Origin: Candidatus Eiseniibacteriota bacterium | Lineage (GTDB): Bacteria > Eisenbacteria > RBG-16-71-46 > SZUA-252 | NCBI GenBank assembly: GCA_005893265.1 | Contig: VBOX01000058.1 | Coordinates: 1-33,839, forward strand | Direction: 5' to 3' | DNA: 33,839 bases | Notes under the pieces: generated by a model | The model's input: the letters and a program-made list of their open reading frames with translations, nothing else | Databases searched by the model: none | Told to the model about the DNA's origin: nothing | Made by a program: the position numbers and the translations under genes | Shown here: positions 8,068-16,458 of the stretch, piece after piece | How the letters are laid out: each line of letters begins with the position of its first letter | Position numbering within the stretch: position 1 is the first letter of the stretch

Positions 8068-8086
8068 GCGCTCCCTTGGGGATCCC

Positions 8087-10252
8087 GTGAGCCTCGCCTT
8101 CCGGGAGCCCGAGGAAGAGACCGGCCGCACCGAGCACGGACCGCTCCGGCTCGAAGCGCACGCTTCCGGGATCGCGCTCGTTTGGTTCGACGACCCGGCG
8201 CGGAAGGTGAACCTCCTCGATTCCGAGTCGCTGACGGCGCTCCGACGGGTACTCGACGCGCTGAGGCAGCGGAGCGATCACGCCTATCCCCGTGCGCTGA
8301 TCCTCTTGAGCGGCAAGGACCAGCAGTTCATCGCGGGCGCAGACGTCGCCGAGTTCGACCGCCTCACGAGCCCGGAGGAAGCGGAAGCCAAGTCCCGCGA
8401 GGCCCAGCAGCTCTTCGAAGAGTTCTCTCTCCTGCCGTATCCCACGGTTGCCGCGATCAACGGGCCGTGCCTCGGCGGCGGAACGGAGCTTGCGCTGGCG
8501 ATGCGCTACCGCCTCGCATCGAATGCGCGAAAAGTGGCGATCGGGCTCCCCGAGGTGCAGCTTGGGATCCTTCCCGGATTCGGCGGAACACAGAGACTCC
8601 CGCGGCTGATCGGGCTCCTGCCTTCGCTCGATCTCCTTCTCACGGGCCGCTCCCTCGATTCGCGCCGCGCCTACCGCGTCGGGCTAGTCGACGCGGTCCT
8701 GCCTCACGAGCGTTTCTCGGAGCGAGCGATCCAATGGACCGAGGCGCTGCTGCAAGACCCGCGCGGAGTGAAGCGCCGGGGTCCGCCTCTCGGTCTCCGT
8801 GTCATCGAGGCGATCGCTCCGCTACGCACAGCGGTCCTGGCGCAGGCGCGACGGCGCGTGCTGCAACAAACTCACGGCCACTATCCTGCGCCGCTCGAGA
8901 TCATCGGCGTTCTTCGCACCACCTGGGGCGCTTCCTCGGCGGATGGTCTCAAGGTGGAGCGTGAAGCGGTCGCGCGGCTCCTCTTCACCCCCGAATCCAA
9001 GAACCTGCGTCGGATCTTCACCCTGCGTGAGGAAGCGAAGCGCAGACCCGAGACGCCGCTCGCCCGCAATGTGGGTCACGTCGCGGTCATGGGCGCGGGA
9101 ACGATGGGGGGCGAGATTGCCTACCTGTTCTCGAGCCGCGGCGCGCGCGTGCGCCTTCGCGATCTCAAGCCCGATCCGCTCCTTCGCTCGCTTTCCCACG
9201 CCCGGTCGCTTTTCGAGCGCGAGGTCTCGCGCGGCCGACTCACGAAGGCCGAAATGGAGCAGGCGCTCGGAAGAATCGAGCCCGTGTTCGACCTTTCTGG
9301 GCTCAAGCGGATCGATCTCGTCTTGGAGGCTGTGGTCGAGGACCTCCCCGTGAAGCAGGCGCTTTTCCGCGAGCTGGAAGCGCAGGTTCCGGACGGGTGC
9401 GTGTTCGCGACCAACACCTCCTCTCTCTCGGTTCGCGCGATGTCGAAAGGGCTACGCGTTCCCGGACGCGTCGTTGGGATGCATTTCTTCAATCCCGCGA
9501 CCCGGATGCCGCTCGTCGAGGTGATCCGGACGGATTTGAGCGATCCGACAGCGGTCCAAACCGTGATCGCGCTCGCGCGGCGCCTGGGGAAGACGCCCGT
9601 GCTGGTCGCGGACGCGCCGGGGTTTCTCGTGAACCGTGTGTTGATGCCCTACCTGAGCGAAGCCGTCGCGCTGGTGGAGCGAGGGCAGCCTGTGCGTGCC
9701 GTGGACCACGCGCTCCGTGATTTTGGGATGCCGGTCGGCCCGCTCGAGCTGCTCGATGAGATCGGGCTCGACGTCGCCCGCAAGGTGGCGCATGTGTTGA
9801 ACGATTCGTTCGGGAACCGTTTATCGCAGATCACTTTGATCGACAGGCTTGTGGCCGCGGGGGAGCTTGGGAGGAAAACGGGGCTTGGTTTCTACGGCTA
9901 TGAAGGTGGCCGGCGCAAAGGCGTGAACCCTGCGATCGAGTCGGGGACGCCGGAGGAGGGCCCCCTCGCGCCCCAGCAGATCGCGAATCGACTGCTCGAC
10001 ACGATGGTGAACGAGGCTGCGCTCGCGCTCGAAGAGCACGTCGTCGCGCGCCCTGAGGACGTGGATCTCGCGATGGTGTTTGGGACTGGCTTTCCACCAT
10101 TCCGCGGCGGGCTCCTCCGCTTCGCCGACGCCGTGGGAATTGGACCGATCGTCGAGAGGCTCGCGCGCCGCCAGCAAGAGGGCGCACCCGCAGGCCCCTG
10201 CGGGCGATTGCAGCAAATGGCGCTGAGCGGGCGGTCTTTCTACAAAGACTAG
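8087..10252 (+). CDS. fadJ: beta-oxidation multifunctional enzyme: enoyl-CoA hydratase / 3-hydroxyacyl-CoA dehydrogenase
   Basis: The 721-residue product hydrates trans-2-enoyl-CoA and oxidises L-3-hydroxyacyl-CoA with NAD. Start GTG at 8087 is chosen because the frame upstream of it runs inside the thiolase gene in another phase and gives Arg/Ser-rich nonsense; the length then equals FadB/FadJ (714-729). The N-terminal crotonase domain has the oxyanion segment IAGADVAEF (82-90), Glu134 in GGGTELALA and Glu156 in LPEVQLG. The C-terminal half has the Rossmann motif GAGTMG (336-341) and catalytic His466 in GMHFFNP, followed by two 6-phosphogluconate-like helical domains. It partners with the thiolase directly upstream, presumably as an alpha-beta trifunctional complex. 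Confidence 0.93.
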   Translation: MSLAFREPEEETGRTEHGPLRLEAHASGIALVWFDDPARKVNLLDSESLTALRRVLDALRQRSDHAYPRALILLSGKDQQFIAGADVAEFDRLTSPEEAEAKSREAQQLFEEFSLLPYPTVAAINGPCLGGGTELALAMRYRLASNARKVAIGLPEVQLGILPGFGGTQRLPRLIGLLPSLDLLLTGRSLDSRRAYRVGLVDAVLPHERFSERAIQWTEALLQDPRGVKRRGPPLGLRVIEAIAPLRTAVLAQARRRVLQQTHGHYPAPLEIIGVLRTTWGASSADGLKVEREAVARLLFTPESKNLRRIFTLREEAKRRPETPLARNVGHVAVMGAGTMGGEIAYLFSSRGARVRLRDLKPDPLLRSLSHARSLFEREVSRGRLTKAEMEQALGRIEPVFDLSGLKRIDLVLEAVVEDLPVKQALFRELEAQVPDGCVFATNTSSLSVRAMSKGLRVPGRVVGMHFFNPATRMPLVEVIRTDLSDPTAVQTVIALARRLGKTPVLVADAPGFLVNRVLMPYLSEAVALVERGQPVRAVDHALRDFGMPVGPLELLDEIGLDVARKVAHVLNDSFGNRLSQITLIDRLVAAGELGRKTGLGFYGYEGGRRKGVNPAIESGTPEEGPLAPQQIANRLLDTMVNEAALALEEHVVARPEDVDLAMVFGTGFPPFRGGLLRFADAVGIGPIVERLARRQQEGAPAGPCGRLQQMALSGRSFYKD

Positions 10253-10309
10253 TCTCCAAAAAACGCCGCCAGGATTTATACTCAAATCACCCCGCAAACC
10301 GAGCGAACC

Positions 10310-10326
10310 AATGCTTCGGCATTTTT
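10310..10326 (+). terminator. UUCG-loop hairpin with T-tract
   Basis: The stem AATGC/GCATT closes a TTCG tetraloop, and five Ts begin in the 3' arm. It lies 57 nt after the fadJ stop and 26 nt before the next start codon. It can serve as the fadIJ terminator. If the TATACT -10-like box at 10277-10282 is real, it would be a leader attenuator for the HTH gene. Confidence 0.5.
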
Positions 10327-10348
10327 GCAAATTCACCCGGAGGCCATC

Positions 10349-10912
10349 GTGCCGAATTTGGCAGGTGTATTGAAAGGCGAGATCCGCCGTCTGGCGCGCA
10401 AGGAAGTTAGAGCTTCCGTAAAACCTCTCCGGAAGCTCGTGACCGCGCTGCGCCGCCGGATCGCGGAACAACGCAGGCTCATGGTCGAAATGGAGCGAGC
10501 GGCGAAGCGCTCCATCGCTTCCGCACGCAAGACCGTGGTGGCGTCAGAAGGTCCCCAGATCCGATTTTCCCCGCAATGGGTCAAGGCGCATCGGAAGAAA
10601 CTCGGAGTGAGCCGCCGCGTCTACGCAAAGCTTGTCGGTGTTTCGGCGCAGTCGATTTTTGGATGGGAGACGGGGCGCACAAGGCCGCGCCGGGGTGCGC
10701 TCGAATCGTGGCGGCGCATGCGCTCGATGGGGAAGCGTGAGCTGAAGGCCCTGCCGGGAGCGGCGAAACCCGGTCGCCGGGGTCGCCGGTCAGAACGGGA
10801 TCGCCGAGGCCGAGCGGCGGCTGGAGCGGGCCAGGGTCGCATTGTCGCGGCGAGGGCAAGTCGTCGTCGCCGCCCGACGGCGGGGCGTCGCCGCGCCGCG
10901 AAGAAGAAGTGA
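10349..10912 (+). CDS. HTH (XRE-like) protein with histone-H1-like basic tail
   Basis: Start GTG at 10349 is preferred over TTG at 10325 because GGAGG sits 5 nt before it. The product has 187 residues: a basic amphipathic helical N-terminus (1-65), an XRE-type HTH at about 73-127 (LGVSRRVYAKLVGVSAQSI, then GWETGRTRPR), and a tail from about 135 made almost only of Arg, Lys, Ala and Gly, ending AAKKK. The HTH resembles antitoxin/XRE domains that recognise DNA. The tail resembles histone H1-like chromatin proteins of GC-rich bacteria. A nucleoid-associated or gene-regulatory DNA-binding role is inferred. The next gene begins 4 bp after its stop, so they are likely cotranscribed. Confidence 0.75.
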   Translation: MPNLAGVLKGEIRRLARKEVRASVKPLRKLVTALRRRIAEQRRLMVEMERAAKRSIASARKTVVASEGPQIRFSPQWVKAHRKKLGVSRRVYAKLVGVSAQSIFGWETGRTRPRRGALESWRRMRSMGKRELKALPGAAKPGRRGRRSERDRRGRAAAGAGQGRIVAARASRRRRPTAGRRRAAKKK

Positions 10913-10916
10913 CCGG

Positions 10917-11699
10917 TTGACCGATCTCCACGATCTCGTCAAACGGCAATTCGGCTTGAACGCCGAACGCTACGTATCGAGCACCGACCATTCGAAAGGC
11001 GAAAGCCTCGACCGGATGCTCGAGCTGGTCGATCCCAAACGGGACTGGCGCGTACTCGATATCGCCACCGGGGGCGGCCACACCGCGCTTGCCTTCTCCA
11101 CGCGCGTGAGCGAGGTCGTTGCGACCGACCTCACGCAAGAGATGCTCGATGCCGCGGAGCGGTTCATACGCGGCAAGGGCGTCACGAACGTGCGCTTCAG
11201 TGAAGCCGACGCCTGCTCCCTGCCCTTTCAAGATGGGGAGTTCGAGCTCGTCACCTGCCGCGTGGCGCCGCATCATTTCGCCGATTGCGCCCGATTCGTC
11301 CGCGAGATGGCGCGCGTGCTCAAGCCCGGCGGAATCGCCGCCATGATCGACAACCTCGTTCCCGAGGACCGCCCGACCGCGGATTTCATCAATGATTTCG
11401 AAAAATACCGAGATCCGAGCCACGTCCGGGCGTACACCGCGACTGCGTGGCTGCGATTTTTTCAGGACGCCGGCCTCCAAATCAACGCGACCGAAACGTT
11501 CCGGAAGGCACGCGATTTCGAGGCGTGGGCGGGATTGCAAACCGTGAGCGACCCGGTGAAAGCCGAGCTGAAGCGAAGGCTCGAGACGGCGCCGCCAGGC
11601 GCGGCCGAAGCGCTCGCGCCGGAGTGGCGTGGAGGAAGGCTCTTCTTTTACCTCACGGAGATTCTGGTGGTGGCCCGTCGGACACCGCCCCACCCTTAG
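10917..11699 (+). CDS. class I SAM-dependent methyltransferase
   Basis: Rossmann methyltransferase of the UbiE/Methyltransf_11 type. SAM motif I is VLDIATGGGHTAL, the acidic end of strand 2 is VVATDLT, motif II is SLPFQDGEFELVTCR and post-II is MARVLKPGGI. The substrate is not predictable; the group includes quinone and small-molecule methylases. The start is uncertain: TTG at 10917 gives MTDLHDLVKRQFG and fits the usual N-terminus, while ATG at 10842 would overlap the HTH gene by 71 bp and add a basic stretch of doubtful reality. Its last 47 bp overlap the 3' end of the convergent cytochrome gene. Confidence 0.85.
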   Translation: MTDLHDLVKRQFGLNAERYVSSTDHSKGESLDRMLELVDPKRDWRVLDIATGGGHTALAFSTRVSEVVATDLTQEMLDAAERFIRGKGVTNVRFSEADACSLPFQDGEFELVTCRVAPHHFADCARFVREMARVLKPGGIAAMIDNLVPEDRPTADFINDFEKYRDPSHVRAYTATAWLRFFQDAGLQINATETFRKARDFEAWAGLQTVSDPVKAELKRRLETAPPGAAEALAPEWRGGRLFFYLTEILVVARRTPPHP

Positions 11700-12444
11700 A
11701 GCGTCCGCGGAGCCATCCCACGTAGGCCCAGAGCGCGTCGAGGTCGCCCGGCTCCAGGAAACGCTCAAACGCCGGCATGTGCACCGCGGCTCGACGCAGG
11801 AAGTACATCGCCAGCGGATTGGTCTCGAATCGACCTGTATTGCCCCGTCGTACCCACTCGTCGAACTCCTTTCGGTCCCGCACCAGCTCCGCGAAGTCCT
11901 CACCGTCCCAGGGTGGGATATACCCCTTGAGCGAGCCCGGATTCGGACGCGCGTAGCGGCCATCGCGCCCGTGGCAACCCGTGCATCCCAGCGCCTGGAC
12001 GCGGCTGCGTCCCGCGAGAGCGAGGGAGTCCTTGGGCGAGTTTTCGCCCGAGGCTACCATCACGAAGGCGACGAGGTCGTCGATCTGATGCGGCTTGAGG
12101 CGTTTTCCAAAGGCTGGCATTCGTAGCGCGCCGGCCTCGCGGTCCGCGCGCCAGCTCTGGCTCTTCGATCGCGCGGTCGTAACGCCGTCGCGGATCCACT
12201 CGCGGACCTCCTGCTCGCTTTTCGCGTACATCATGAGCGCTTTGAAGGAGGGAACCGTCTTTTCGGCACGCCCGGGGTTCGCCGTGCCTTCCATCCCTTC
12301 GGGGCCATGGCACCCGAAACATCCGGTCGCCTCTGCGAGACGGCGGCCGCGCTCCACCGGGGTGAGCTTCGGTCGAAGCAGCGTCGTCCAGAGCGCGAGC
12401 GCCGCCAGCGAAAAGAGCACCAGAAGCTGGAGGAGCTTCTTCAC
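11653..12444 (-). CDS. di-heme cytochrome c, membrane-anchored or secreted
   Basis: The 263-residue protein has an N-terminal hydrophobic segment (residues 3-24), which is a signal peptide or anchor. Two cytochrome c domains follow. Heme sites are CFGCH (42-46) and CTGCH (154-158), each followed by a likely axial Met in an MPAF motif (Met109 and Met223). It should carry electrons on the outer face of the cytoplasmic membrane. Start GTG at 12444 lacks a clear ribosome binding site. It lies downstream of genes for a small secreted protein and NDH-2 on the same strand, a respiratory neighbourhood, although the 73-bp and 155-bp gaps leave operon structure open. It resembles the diheme c4/c553 style in layout; the electron partner is unknown. 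Confidence 0.9.
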   Translation of the reverse strand: MKKLLQLLVLFSLAALALWTTLLRPKLTPVERGRRLAEATGCFGCHGPEGMEGTANPGRAEKTVPSFKALMMYAKSEQEVREWIRDGVTTARSKSQSWRADREAGALRMPAFGKRLKPHQIDDLVAFVMVASGENSPKDSLALAGRSRVQALGCTGCHGRDGRYARPNPGSLKGYIPPWDGEDFAELVRDRKEFDEWVRRGNTGRFETNPLAMYFLRRAAVHMPAFERFLEPGDLDALWAYVGWLRGRSKGGAVSDGPPPESP

Positions 12445-12517
12445 AAATAGAATCGCGCGTGGGATACCGGAGGGCAGCCCACGCGCCGATTTGGATTCAT
12501 GCCGGCGGGCCGACTCG

Positions 12518-12895
12518 TTACATCGCCGCGACGGCGTCTACTTGCAGAGACCTCGTCCCGCTCCTCATCGTGGCCGGGCCGGTGATCTTGACCTGTCCTC
12601 CAGCGTACTGCTTCGCCTGATTGAAGGCATCCGCGTTGTCGTGATTCATCGTGAGAACGTAGAGAACGCCCTTAGCGGTGAGGAGCCCCATCGGGCCCCC
12701 CTTCGTGATGCAGGTAGAGGCGCACTCCTTGTGGCCGGCACCCTTCATGCCACTCCCGAGATAGCAGCCCAAATCCACGACTTCACCCGTCATGGTCTTC
12801 GATGCGGCGGCCGGCTTCTCCGCGGCGTAGGCCAAAACGCCGAATAGGAGGAGTGCCACGGCCAAAACCAGACACGCTCCGAAGATTCGCTTCAT
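12518..12895 (-). CDS. small secreted Cys/His protein
   Basis: The 125-residue protein has a classical signal peptide (1-24, ending AYA). The mature part begins with a TGEVVDLGCYLG motif and continues with GHKECASTC, giving a Cys44...His55-x2-Cys58-x3-Cys62 cluster, then a small beta-rich tail with VYVLT-type strands. Similar short exported proteins with a GEVVDxxCYL motif occur in several environmental phyla; I know no assigned function. The Cys/His cluster suggests metal or heme-iron binding or disulfides (inference). Ribosome binding site AAGGAG is strong. A TATACT -10-like box and an inverted repeat lie upstream. Neighbours are respiratory genes. Confidence 0.8.
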   Translation of the reverse strand: MKRIFGACLVLAVALLLFGVLAYAAEKPAAASKTMTGEVVDLGCYLGSGMKGAGHKECASTCITKGGPMGLLTAKGVLYVLTMNHDNADAFNQAKQYAGGQVKITGPATMRSGTRSLQVDAVAAM

Positions 12896-12930
12896 TTAGA
12901 ACTCCTTCCTGGATGGGTTTGTCACGCGTG

Positions 12931-12978
12931 CTGCCCGGAAAGGGATCCGTTCGGGCAGCGTATCCGATTACCAGTATA
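12931..12978 (-). promoter_or_regulatory. -10 box and leader inverted repeat upstream of the small secreted protein
   Basis: On the minus strand TATACT (12973-12978) is a good -10, but the matching -35 is poor. Just downstream of the expected start, a perfect 7-bp inverted repeat, CTGCCCG (12931-12937) and CGGGCAG (12952-12958), flanks 14 nt containing GGATCC. It could be an operator or a leader hairpin. Confidence 0.35.
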
Positions 12979-13050
12979 CGCCCGGAACCGCTCCGTCGTG
13001 ACAGAAGCTATGATCCCTTGCAGGCCTTTCTTTCTCAGCCGGCTCGGATT

Positions 13051-14364
13051 TTACCGGCCCAGCGAAAGATTCAGCTCCTCATCGGAGAGGATCTGCCTGC
13101 GGTTCAAGATCTGGGACGAGTCATGCTCGAAAATCATATGCGTGAGGTGATCGATTCCCACCTCCAGCTGCTTTCGAAACCCGACCATTTTGATCAAGTA
13201 AGCCGCCGCCCACAGGAGCCATGCGAGCTTCCCCGAGAGCGGCACCCCGAACAGCTCCAGCACCGAGCTGTGCTTCCCGAGCGAGATGATGTAGCCGGCC
13301 GGCTTGAACCGGAAGGGCGTCACGGGCTTTCCCTTGGCGCGCTTGACGAGCGACCCTCCGATGTAGGTTCCCATGGCGACCCCCGTTTGCGACAACGCGG
13401 GTTGGTAGGCGCCATCGGGGCGCAGCGAGGCCGCGCAGTCTCCCGCCACGAATACTTCTTCGATCGGTTTCCCCTCCGGATCGAGCGCCCGAAGGTAGTC
13501 GTCCACACGAACCCGGCCATCCTTGATATGAAGGACAGGCAGGCCGGTGACGAGATCCGGGGGACGAACGCCCGCAGTCCAGATGATCGTGAACCCCTCG
13601 ACCTTGCTCCCGTCGGCGAGGTGGACGCACTTGGGCTCCACGCGGGCCGCCGGACGCCCGATGAGCATCCGTACCCCACGGCGCACGAGAAAGCGGTAGA
13701 CGTAGGCTGAGTGCTCGGGCCTCGCCGCGGGAATGATGCGATCCCCCCCTTCGATGATCGTTACCGAGAGATCCTTTCGATCGAGGTGCGGGTACTTGGG
13801 AAGGAGAGTGTCGCGTGCCATGTCCATCAGCTCGGCCGCGACCTCGACGCCGGTGACGCCCCCTCCCACGATCACGAAGGATAGAAGCTTCGCCCGGTGC
13901 TCCGCCGTCTCCGCCTGCTCGGCCATCTCAAAAAGCTCCACGACGCGCGCCCGGAGGTACATCGCGTCCACGATCGTCTTGAACGGACGCGTGTGTTCCT
14001 GAGCTCCGGGGACGTTGTAGTAGTTCGTGACGCTCCCGACCGCGATGACGAGGGTGTCGTACGACATGACGAGGTTGTTGTGCAGCAGAGCCTCGCGGCG
14101 CGTGAGGTCGATGTGCGTGGCCTTGTTCTTGATGAATCGGATTTGGCGATGTCGCGCCATGTCGCGCAGCGGATAGACGATGTGCCGTGTCTCCACGGCT
14201 CCCACGGCGACTGCGGGAAGGAGAGGGTTGAACTGAAAGAAGTTCTCCTTGTCGATCAGGAGCGTGTCCCAGTAGTCGCGAGCCGCCCGGGACTTGCCGA
14301 TGGAGCGGGCGATGTCGAGGCCGGCGAATCCCCCACCCAGGATCAGGAGCCGCTTCTTCCGCAT
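13051..14364 (-). CDS. ndh: type II NADH dehydrogenase (NDH-2)
   Basis: This 437-residue FAD enzyme oxidises NADH and reduces quinone without pumping protons. The ATG at 14364 is chosen because it puts the FAD-binding GGGFAG motif (10-15) near the N-terminus as in the family; an upstream in-frame extension looks non-coding, though no good ribosome binding site is visible. The second Rossmann motif (NADH) is VGGGVTGVEVAAEL. Later come IWTAGVRPP and VFVAGDCAA, the usual FAD-side signatures. The C-terminal part has a hydrophobic LAWLLWAAAYLIKM segment, typical of the membrane-binding tail. It is divergent from the ECF sigma gene. Confidence 0.92.
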   Translation of the reverse strand: MRKKRLLILGGGFAGLDIARSIGKSRAARDYWDTLLIDKENFFQFNPLLPAVAVGAVETRHIVYPLRDMARHRQIRFIKNKATHIDLTRREALLHNNLVMSYDTLVIAVGSVTNYYNVPGAQEHTRPFKTIVDAMYLRARVVELFEMAEQAETAEHRAKLLSFVIVGGGVTGVEVAAELMDMARDTLLPKYPHLDRKDLSVTIIEGGDRIIPAARPEHSAYVYRFLVRRGVRMLIGRPAARVEPKCVHLADGSKVEGFTIIWTAGVRPPDLVTGLPVLHIKDGRVRVDDYLRALDPEGKPIEEVFVAGDCAASLRPDGAYQPALSQTGVAMGTYIGGSLVKRAKGKPVTPFRFKPAGYIISLGKHSSVLELFGVPLSGKLAWLLWAAAYLIKMVGFRKQLEVGIDHLTHMIFEHDSSQILNRRQILSDEELNLSLGR

Positions 14365-14497
14365 GGGCGGGAGAATACCATGTCGTTGCCCTAAACCCGC
14401 CCGGGGCTTATCTTTCACCGCGGCCCTGGTCCATCTCACCGCGAGCTACGTATAAGAGAAGAATGGGACCCGATCTGCGCGAGGCTCATCCCCGGTC

Positions 14498-15055
14498 ATG
14501 ACGCGGCAGGAGCAAGACGTCGCAAGCATCAGGCGCTTGAACGCCGGCGATTCGCGCGCGCTGGAGGAGCTTTACGACAGGTACACGCCGCTGATCTATC
14601 CAATGATGTTGCGAATCCTGCGCTCGCGCCCCGAGGCGGAGGACGCCCTGCAGGAAGCCTGGGTCAAGGTATGGCGGACCGCATCGACCTACGACGGCCG
14701 GCGCGGTCCCGTGGCGGCCTGGCTGCTGACCGTGGCGCGCACGCGGGCGCTTGACCGCTATCGAAGCGCCGCCTCGCGGAAGCGCGCCGAGGCTCAGGCC
14801 GAAACCGGCCCCGCTCAGCCGGCGGAGGATCCCTCTTCGCGGCCGGCGCGAAACGAAATCGGCCAGCGCATCCGGATTGCGCTGGGCTCCCTCGAGCCGC
14901 AGCACCGCCGCGTGCTCGAGAGCGCGTACTTCGACGGGCTCTCCCAGATGGAGATCGCCGCGCGGCTCGGCGCGCCGCTCGGCACCGTGAAATCGTGGAC
15001 GCGGCAGGCTCTCACGCGGCTTCGTGAGCTTCTGCCGCACGAGGAGTGGGCGTGA
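14498..15055 (+). CDS. ECF-family RNA polymerase sigma factor
   Basis: 185 residues. Sigma region 2 is at about 20-85 (LYDRYTPLIY..., then EDALQEAWVKVW and WLLTVARTRALDRYR). Region 4 is at about 128-180 (FDGLSQMEIAARLGAPLGTVKSW). The closest general type is the SigK/ECF group paired with RskA anti-sigma factors, and an RskA-like gene follows with a 4-bp GTGA overlap, so the two are translationally coupled. It should direct transcription in response to an extracytoplasmic or redox cue relayed by that anti-sigma. TATAAG at 14451-14456 is a possible -10; I cannot see a convincing ECF-type -35. Confidence 0.93.
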   Translation: MTRQEQDVASIRRLNAGDSRALEELYDRYTPLIYPMMLRILRSRPEAEDALQEAWVKVWRTASTYDGRRGPVAAWLLTVARTRALDRYRSAASRKRAEAQAETGPAQPAEDPSSRPARNEIGQRIRIALGSLEPQHRRVLESAYFDGLSQMEIAARLGAPLGTVKSWTRQALTRLRELLPHEEWA

Positions 15056-15861
15056 GCCAACATCGCGACGAGCATCTCGATCTTTGCGCGGCGTACGTGC
15101 TCGGGTGCCTCGATGAGGCCGACCGGAGCCGGCTCGAGGCACACCTCGCCGAGGCGTGCCCCGTCTGCGAGGGCGCGCTGCGGGATTTCGGCGGTAGCGC
15201 GGTGCTCCTCGCGGCGTCGGTGCCCCCGGCGCTGCCCAGCCCCGCGATCAAAGCGAGGGTCCTCGCCGCGGTACGGGGCGACGCGGGCGCGGAGGGCGGT
15301 CGCGCGAAGGAGGGGCGGATCCTTCCGATGAAGAAACGGTGGGCGCTGCCGCCCCGGTTGGGTTGGGCGCTCGCGGCCTGCTTCGTTCTCGCGACGGGGG
15401 TCCTTTTCACGACAATGACTCGGTTGAGGCAGGATTTGAACCGGGCCCGCGACCAGGTCCAGAACCTCACCCGCGATCTCGACTCCGAGCGGCGTTGGGC
15501 AGCGGTGCTGGCTTCGCCTGGTGCCCGAACCGCTTCCTTCTCGCTCACGCCGGCCGGGGAGGCCGAGCTCCGCGCGCGCGCGACGGTGGATCCCGAGACG
15601 CACCGAGCCATCCTTGTGTTCCAGAACTTCAAGGCTCCGAGTGGACGCGACTACGAGCTTTGGGCGCTTCGCGGCAATACGCCGGTATCGCTCGGGCTCA
15701 TCCGGCCCGATCCGAGCGGGCGCGCCGTGCTCCGCATCGAAGACATCGGTGATCCGGCCGGCCTGACCGCGTTCGCGATCTCCCTCGAGCCGCGGGGCGG
15801 GGCGCCTACCCGGAACGAGCCAACCGGCCCGATCGTCATGATCGGATCCTTGGGAGGGTAG
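15052..15861 (+). CDS. RskA-type membrane anti-sigma factor
   Basis: Start GTG at 15052, overlapping the sigma stop as GTGA, with GAGGAG upstream; GTG at 15046 is the alternative. The 269-residue protein has a cytoplasmic anti-sigma domain (1-90) with His31-x4-Cys36-x2-Cys39, a zinc-binding ZAS-like pattern. One transmembrane helix follows at about 103-122 (LGWALAACFVLATGVLF). Then comes a short coiled coil (124-150) and an extracellular RskA C-terminal domain (about 155-265) with the ARxTASF... and ...GRDYELWAL patterns. It should hold the ECF sigma inactive at the membrane until the outer domain is sensed or cleaved. Confidence 0.9.
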   Translation: MSQHRDEHLDLCAAYVLGCLDEADRSRLEAHLAEACPVCEGALRDFGGSAVLLAASVPPALPSPAIKARVLAAVRGDAGAEGGRAKEGRILPMKKRWALPPRLGWALAACFVLATGVLFTTMTRLRQDLNRARDQVQNLTRDLDSERRWAAVLASPGARTASFSLTPAGEAELRARATVDPETHRAILVFQNFKAPSGRDYELWALRGNTPVSLGLIRPDPSGRAVLRIEDIGDPAGLTAFAISLEPRGGAPTRNEPTGPIVMIGSLGG

Positions 15862-15867
15862 GGCTCC

Positions 15868-16452
15868 ACGTCCGAGTCTCCGTTCAGGAATCCTTCGTCA
15901 TCCGACGAGCCCCTCTCGGCGTGGGTACGCGCTGTCCCGGATTTCCCGAAGCGCGGCGTTCTCTTCCGCGATCTGACGCCGCTCTGGGCGGACGGCGCGG
16001 CGTGGGCGCGCGCGCTCGACGCGCTCGCTCGCCCATTCGACAAGGCTCCACCCGAAGTCGTTCTCGGAATCGAGGCGCGCGGGTTTCTCGTCGCGGCGGG
16101 GCTCGCCGCGCGGTGGCGCGCGGGGCTCATGCTGGCGCGAAAGCCGGGGAAGCTTCCGGGATCGGCCGCGCGCGAGGAGTTCACGCTCGAGTACGGGAAC
16201 GAGTCGATCGAAACGCACCACGGGCTTTTCGCTCCCGGGACGCGCGTCCTGATCGCCGATGACGTGATTGCGACGGGCGGCACCGCGCTCGCCTCGCTGG
16301 CGCTGCTTAAGACGCTGGAGTTAAAGCCGGTAGGATTCGCGTTCGTCGTGGAGATTGCGTTCCTGGGCGGGAGGGCCAAGTTGGGCTCGGCCCTCCCGAT
16401 TCATGCCGTCTTGAGCTACGACGCGGCGGGAGAAGCGGTCATCCGCGAATAG
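15868..16452 (+). CDS. apt: adenine phosphoribosyltransferase with no canonical start codon
   Basis: The product converts adenine and PRPP to AMP. The sequence aligns with Apt over its whole length: VPDFPKRGVLFRDLTPLW near the N-terminus, GIEARGFL, RKPGKLPG, and the PRPP loop IADDVIATGGTA. No ATG, GTG or TTG exists in frame between the anti-sigma stop at 15861 and the ATG at 16129, and starting at 16129 would delete the first half of the enzyme. The gene is in the same frame as the anti-sigma gene, separated only by its TAG. ACG at 15868, about 9 nt after a GGGAGGG stretch, is the best start and gives 194 residues (family about 170-185). TAG readthrough or a sequencing error are alternatives. 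Confidence 0.8.
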   Translation, partial: TSESPFRNPSSSDEPLSAWVRAVPDFPKRGVLFRDLTPLWADGAAWARALDALARPFDKAPPEVVLGIEARGFLVAAGLAARWRAGLMLARKPGKLPGSAAREEFTLEYGNESIETHHGLFAPGTRVLIADDVIATGGTALASLALLKTLELKPVGFAFVVEIAFLGGRAKLGSALPIHAVLSYDAAGEAVIRE

Positions 16453-16458
16453 CCTCCC

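Noticed and set aside
7048-8130. 360-residue minus-strand frame opposite fadI
   Set aside because: Antisense shadow of a clear thiolase; composition heavily Arg/His with no family.
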